In this document: positions 60,436-64,000 of the stretch, one piece after another
How positions within the stretch are numbered: the stretch's first letter is position 1
Layout: each line of letters begins with the position of its first letter
Assembly (NCBI RefSeq): GCF_900103485.1
Contig: NZ_FNHW01000001.1
Span: 3,121,057 to 3,185,056, forward strand
Direction: 5' to 3'
From: Fictibacillus solisalsi
GTDB taxonomy: Bacteria > Bacillota > Bacilli > Bacillales > Fictibacillaceae
Length of the DNA stretch: 64,000 nt
Notes under the pieces: model-generated
What the model was told of the DNA's origin: nothing
What the model saw: only the letters and a program-made list of their open reading frames with translations
Databases searched by the model: none
Translations under genes and position numbers: made by a program

Positions 60436-60449
60436 AGAAAGCGGTTACA
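60436..60449. promoter_or_regulatory. cre-like site upstream of eutA
   Basis: AGAAAGCGGTTACA matches the cre consensus at 13 of 14 positions (first base differs). It lies 145 bases before eutA. A TATGAT at 60551-60556 could be the eut -10 element but has no good -35. The 539-base gap 60055-60593 holds these sites and no gene that I can see. Confidence 0.55.
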
Positions 60450-60593
60450 CTTCGTTAAATCTCCCAACTTTTTATCTTTTGTAACCTTTTTCACATGAAA
60501 GTTTGTTAGATTTTGTGACACAGTTAGTGAAAGATGCCGAAAATCTGTACTATGATAGTCAACATATTCAAAAGGAGATGAAATATTGGTGAT

Positions 60594-62012
60594 ATGACCC
60601 GGCAATGGATGACGAGCATAGGATTAGATATTGGAACAAGCACAACCAAACTGATTGTCAGTGAGCTGTTGATTGCCCAATCACAGGATCAGTTCACGCT
60701 GCCAGGCTGTCAAATCATCGACCGCCGGGTAACGTATGCCAGTTCCATCTATACCACCCCTATGGTAAACGAGGTTGAAATTGATGTAGAGCCATTAACG
60801 CAGTTGCTACAGAAGGAGTATAAACAAGCCGGGGTTACCCTGGAACAAGTTCATGCAGGGGCGGTCATCATTACAGGCGAAAGTGCCCGCAAGCAAAATG
60901 CAGAGAAAATCGTTCATTACTTGGCTGAGCATGCCGGAAACTTTGTGGTGGCAACAGCAGGAGCCGATTTGGAAGGCGTGCTGGCCGCCAAGGGATCCGG
61001 AGCCATCGAATGCTCGACTCAAACCGAGCACATTATTGCAAATATCGATGTGGGCGGCGGCACGGCCAACATCGCTTTATGTCAGGACGGAAAAGTCATT
61101 GAAACGTTCACCCTTCATGTCGGCGGAAGACTGATTCGCCTGGATAAGAATGGCCAAGTGACCTATGTGTCTTCCCATTTGACTGAATTTTTAGAAAACA
61201 GTTCCAGCCCACTGAGGGAAGGAGGAAAAGCGAGCTTCGAACAACTCTCCACCATCTGCCAGCGGATGGCGGAAGAAACGGTCAACTACGTTAAAGGAAG
61301 CAGCATGGCCTCTTCCCTGCTCGTGTTGCCTCATACAAGATCCGCGGTTCAGCCCGATAGCCTTCTCGTATCCGGCGGCGTGGGCGCCATGATGAACGGG
61401 AAAAAGCCCGAAACGTTAGAGGAAGTGACCGTGCACGGAGATATCGGCCCGCTTCTCGCCTATCATTTTCAAGCCCTTGGTGTGTCGCAGGCGCCTGAAA
61501 CCGCACGGGCAACCGTCATTGGTGCCGGGATGCAAAATACAGAAGTGAGCGGATCAACCGTTTACATCAAGTCTGACCGGCTTCCGCTAAAAAACGTCCC
61601 AATTGTGAACATACCGGTGCAACAGGAAGAAGAGTGGGAACCGGTTCGCTTTCAGAAACGGGTGCAACAAGCATTAACACAGTCTTACACTTTGTTTAGC
61701 GAAGGCGACCCTCCGGTTGCTCTGGCGTTATCCCACTTTCCATACTGCAGCTATAAAATGCTGCAGCAGCTGACAAAAACGATTCTTGCTGAATTTACCG
61801 CCTGTTTTAAGGAAGCAAAGTGCCTTGTTGTCCTTTGTGAGCAGGATATCGCCAAAGCCTTGGGACAGGCCCTGGCCAAACAGAGCAAGACGCTCGATAT
61901 CATTTGTCTGGATCAGATTGATTTTACACATGGAGACTATATCGATTTAGGATTGCCAGTCGCAGGAGAAGCCATTTCCGTTTCGGTAAAAACACTGGCC
62001 TTTTCATCCTGA
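60594..62012 (+). CDS. eutA: Ethanolamine ammonia-lyase reactivating factor EutA
   Basis: This 472-residue ASKHA-fold protein has the phosphate-binding motif GLDIGTSTTKL near residue 9 and NIDVGGGTANIAL in the middle. It restores ethanolamine ammonia-lyase by exchanging damaged B12 cofactor at the cost of ATP. Its direct succession by eutB and eutC confirms the role. The start is awkward: AAAGGAG (60571-60577) is 16 bases before the ATG at 60594 but seven before an in-frame ATT at 60585. A four-codon ATG frame (MKYW) ending at 60592 overlaps this leader. Confidence 0.9.
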   Translation: MTRQWMTSIGLDIGTSTTKLIVSELLIAQSQDQFTLPGCQIIDRRVTYASSIYTTPMVNEVEIDVEPLTQLLQKEYKQAGVTLEQVHAGAVIITGESARKQNAEKIVHYLAEHAGNFVVATAGADLEGVLAAKGSGAIECSTQTEHIIANIDVGGGTANIALCQDGKVIETFTLHVGGRLIRLDKNGQVTYVSSHLTEFLENSSSPLREGGKASFEQLSTICQRMAEETVNYVKGSSMASSLLVLPHTRSAVQPDSLLVSGGVGAMMNGKKPETLEEVTVHGDIGPLLAYHFQALGVSQAPETARATVIGAGMQNTEVSGSTVYIKSDRLPLKNVPIVNIPVQQEEEWEPVRFQKRVQQALTQSYTLFSEGDPPVALALSHFPYCSYKMLQQLTKTILAEFTACFKEAKCLVVLCEQDIAKALGQALAKQSKTLDIICLDQIDFTHGDYIDLGLPVAGEAISVSVKTLAFSS

Positions 62013-62039
62013 TCCAAACCACTTTCAAGGAGACTGACC

Positions 62040-63410
62040 ATGTATAAAACGACGACCTTATTAGGAGAAACCTTTTCATTTCATAGTCTGAAAGAAATCA
62101 TGGCAAAAGCAAATGAAGAACGTTCCGGGGACGAACTGGCAGGGATCAGCGCCAGCTCCATGAAAGAACGGATGGCTGCCAAGCAGGTGCTGGCGGATCT
62201 TACCCTTTCGGAAATTCGGAACTACCCGCTGCTCAGTCCCGATGAAGACAACATATCTGAACTCATTGAAAATCAGCTCGAAGCTGCAGTCTATGAAATC
62301 ATTAAAAACTGGACCGTCGCCGAGCTGAGAGAATATATCCTGTCCGACCAGCACGTCAGCGATGATCTGTTAACACTTAGCCAAGGACTGAGCAGCGAAA
62401 TGATTGCCGCGACAGCCAAGATCATGTCCAATCTGGATTTGATTCAGGCGGCATCCAAAATTGAAGTGCAAACAACCTGCCAGACGACCATTGGGCAAAA
62501 AGGGGTTCTCGCTTCCAGAGCCCAGCCCAATCACCCGTCCGATAACATCAAGGGCATGAGAGCTTCTTTATATGAAGCGCTGAGCTATGGAATCGGTGAT
62601 GCGGTGATCGGAATCAACCCTGTCATCGACACGACCGATAACATCTATACCCTCCTTCATGAAACAAAAAATATGATCAATGAATGGTCAATTCCCACGC
62701 AAAACTGTGTGCTGTCCCATGTGACCAGCCAGATGAGAGCGATCGAAAAAGGAGCGCCTGCTGACCTGATTTTTCAAAGCCTGGCCGGAACTGAAGCCGG
62801 CAATGATTCATTCGGCATCTCCCTTCCCATGCTGGATGAAGCGACCGCTTTGATTCAGGAAAAAGGGACAGCAGCCGGACCGAACCGCTGGTATTTTGAA
62901 ACCGGCCAGGGCTCGGAGCTGTCATCTGAAGCTCACTATGGCATCGACCAGGTAACACTTGAAGCCCGGTGCTACGGGCTCGCCCGCCATTATCAGCCGT
63001 TCATCGTAAACACCGTGGTCGGTTTCATCGGCCCGGAATATTTGTATAACAGCAAACAGGTTCTCCGGGCAGGTCTTGAAGATCATTTTATGGGCAAAAT
63101 GCACGGACTGCCAATGGGTGTTGACGTCTGCTACACCAATCATATGGATGCCGACCAAAATGATATGGACAACCTGAGCATGCTGCTCGGTACCGCGGGA
63201 GTAAATTTTGTGATCGGCGTACCAATGGCCGATGACTGCATGCTGAATTACCAGTCCCTGAGCTATCATGACATCGCCACCGTCCGCCAGGTACTGGGCC
63301 AGACCCCCGCTCCCCTCTTTGCACAGTGGCTTGAAGAACAAGGCATCACGCAAAATGGACGGTTTACCTCCAAAGCTGGCGATCCGACGATTTTTATGAA
63401 TCTAACGTAA
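62040..63410 (+). CDS. eutB: Ethanolamine ammonia-lyase large subunit EutB
   Basis: This 456-residue protein is close to the usual 453. It has the EutB signatures FETGQGSELSSEAHYG, VNTVVGFIGPEYLYN and GLPMGVDVCYTNH in the TIM barrel that binds ethanolamine. With EutC and adenosylcobalamin it converts ethanolamine to acetaldehyde and ammonia. CAAGGAGAC precedes its ATG, 27 bases after the eutA stop. Confidence 0.96.
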   Translation: MYKTTTLLGETFSFHSLKEIMAKANEERSGDELAGISASSMKERMAAKQVLADLTLSEIRNYPLLSPDEDNISELIENQLEAAVYEIIKNWTVAELREYILSDQHVSDDLLTLSQGLSSEMIAATAKIMSNLDLIQAASKIEVQTTCQTTIGQKGVLASRAQPNHPSDNIKGMRASLYEALSYGIGDAVIGINPVIDTTDNIYTLLHETKNMINEWSIPTQNCVLSHVTSQMRAIEKGAPADLIFQSLAGTEAGNDSFGISLPMLDEATALIQEKGTAAGPNRWYFETGQGSELSSEAHYGIDQVTLEARCYGLARHYQPFIVNTVVGFIGPEYLYNSKQVLRAGLEDHFMGKMHGLPMGVDVCYTNHMDADQNDMDNLSMLLGTAGVNFVIGVPMADDCMLNYQSLSYHDIATVRQVLGQTPAPLFAQWLEEQGITQNGRFTSKAGDPTIFMNLT

Positions 63411-63425
63411 GGAGTGGCTTATCAG

Positions 63426-64000
63426 TTGGCAAATTCAAAACGAGATCCGCTTGAATCGCTCAAACAATTCACCCCTGCCCGCATTGGCGTCGGCCGGACA
63501 GGAACAAGGCCCTTAACAAAAGACGTGCTGCAGTTTCGGACAGATCATGCTGCAGCTGTCGATTCGGTATATGGTACCGTCCCGGAAAAAATCCTGTCTG
63601 AATTCAACCTATTCTCCGTTGCCACACAAGTGGAATCCATGGAACATTACTTAAAACGGCCTGACTATGGAAGATTACTAGCCGATGAAGCGAAGTCCAT
63701 CCTTCAGAAAAGCTGTCTGCAGGCACCTGATGTACAGGTCGTCGTGTCAGATGGATTAAGCGCAAAAGCCATTGAAGAAAACCTGAGCGACGTGTATCCG
63801 GCGTTGATCGATTCCCTGGACTCCTACAACCTTAAGATCGGAACCTCCTTTTTTGTCAAAGGTGGGCGCGTCGCCTGCATGGATGAAATTGGCGAGATCC
63901 TGAAACCTAAAGCCCTTGTCCTTTTGATCGGAGAACGGCCGGGACTGATGAGCGCCGAATCGATGAGTGCCTATATGTGCTACCAGCCAGGCAAAGGCAA
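63426..64000 (+). CDS. eutC: Ethanolamine ammonia-lyase small subunit EutC (3' end outside window)
   Basis: About 191 residues are visible before the window ends. The N-terminus reads SLKQFTPARIGVGRTGTRP and later segments include VVVSDGLSAKAIEENL and LIGERPGLMSAESMSAY, all typical of EutC, the B12-binding partner of EutB. The start is taken as TTG 63426, 11 bases after AAGGAG. An in-frame GTG at 63414 overlaps the ribosome binding site and is less likely. No microcompartment shell gene is visible in the part shown. Confidence 0.92.
   Translation, partial: MANSKRDPLESLKQFTPARIGVGRTGTRPLTKDVLQFRTDHAAAVDSVYGTVPEKILSEFNLFSVATQVESMEHYLKRPDYGRLLADEAKSILQKSCLQAPDVQVVVSDGLSAKAIEENLSDVYPALIDSLDSYNLKIGTSFFVKGGRVACMDEIGEILKPKALVLLIGERPGLMSAESMSAYMCYQPGKG

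Noticed and set aside
60151-60570. EutVW-type antiterminator or B12 riboswitch before eutA
   Set aside because: I could not find a convincing dual hairpin with ANTAR-type AGCAANG loops or a cobalamin box by eye. A covariance-model search would be needed to exclude one.

Overview
The window reads as a chromosome segment of a Bacillaceae bacterium. The signs are moderate-to-low GC, strong AGGAGG-type ribosome binding sites, frequent TTG and GTG starts, sigma-A promoters, B. subtilis-type families (YesMN, YesL, Lpl-type importers, YveK, SinR-like), CcpA-type cre sites and a cat-86-like chloramphenicol attenuator. The species cannot be named from this sequence. I saw no rRNA, tRNA, CRISPR array, insertion sequence or phage.

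Layout. (1) 1-13003, mostly minus strand: sugar catabolism. A LacI-type regulator with its own operators precedes a sugar isomerase, an ABC sugar importer (binding protein and two permeases, no ATPase) and two Gfo/Idh/MocA dehydrogenases. A second unit (AraC regulator, third dehydrogenase, DUF993 protein, second isomerase) runs off the left edge. A GNAT acetyltransferase and a PhzF-type gene lie between the units. (2) 13112-25763, minus strand: an exopolysaccharide operon of about 12 genes (two glycosyltransferases, ManC-like, two beta-helix proteins, YveK/Wzz, a degenerate BY-kinase, Wzx, Wzy, priming sugar transferase, acyltransferase), followed upstream by galE. The last gene fuses a membrane O-acyltransferase to a complete SinR-like regulator. 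Four 16-bp palindromes matching the SinR half-site GTTCTYT lie in the operon leader and at two internal gene junctions. (3) 27225-31848: a thiol/electrophile-stress island under an Rrf2-type regulator. Its operator, ACTGTAA-N9-TTACAGT, occurs four times, three of them in identical geometry over recognisable sigma-A promoters. The genes are a 44-aa protein, thioredoxin, a DJ-1 pseudogene, an intact DJ-1/PfpI protein, an SDR and an aldo/keto reductase. (4) 31867-34799: decayed fragments (agarase-like tail, nonsense-mutated histidine kinase), two small membrane proteins and catA with its leader peptide. (5) 34885-60150, minus strand: an apparently complete locus for high-mannose N-glycan use. It has two secreted GH85 endoglycosidases, two cytosolic GH38 and one GH125 alpha-mannosidases, a GH20 hexosaminidase, a GH1 enzyme, a ROK kinase, an Lpl-type importer, YesL and a YesMN two-component system. 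(6) 60436-64000, plus strand: the start of an ethanolamine utilisation operon (eutA, eutB, partial eutC).

How it works together (inference). Secreted GH85 enzymes would cut N-glycans in the chitobiose core. The importer would take up the oligosaccharide and the cytosolic mannosidases, GH20 and GH1 would dismantle it. The EPS operon appears built for self-regulation, because its terminal gene carries a regulator domain matching the operators in its own leader. That SinR-acyltransferase arrangement is the most unusual thing in the window.
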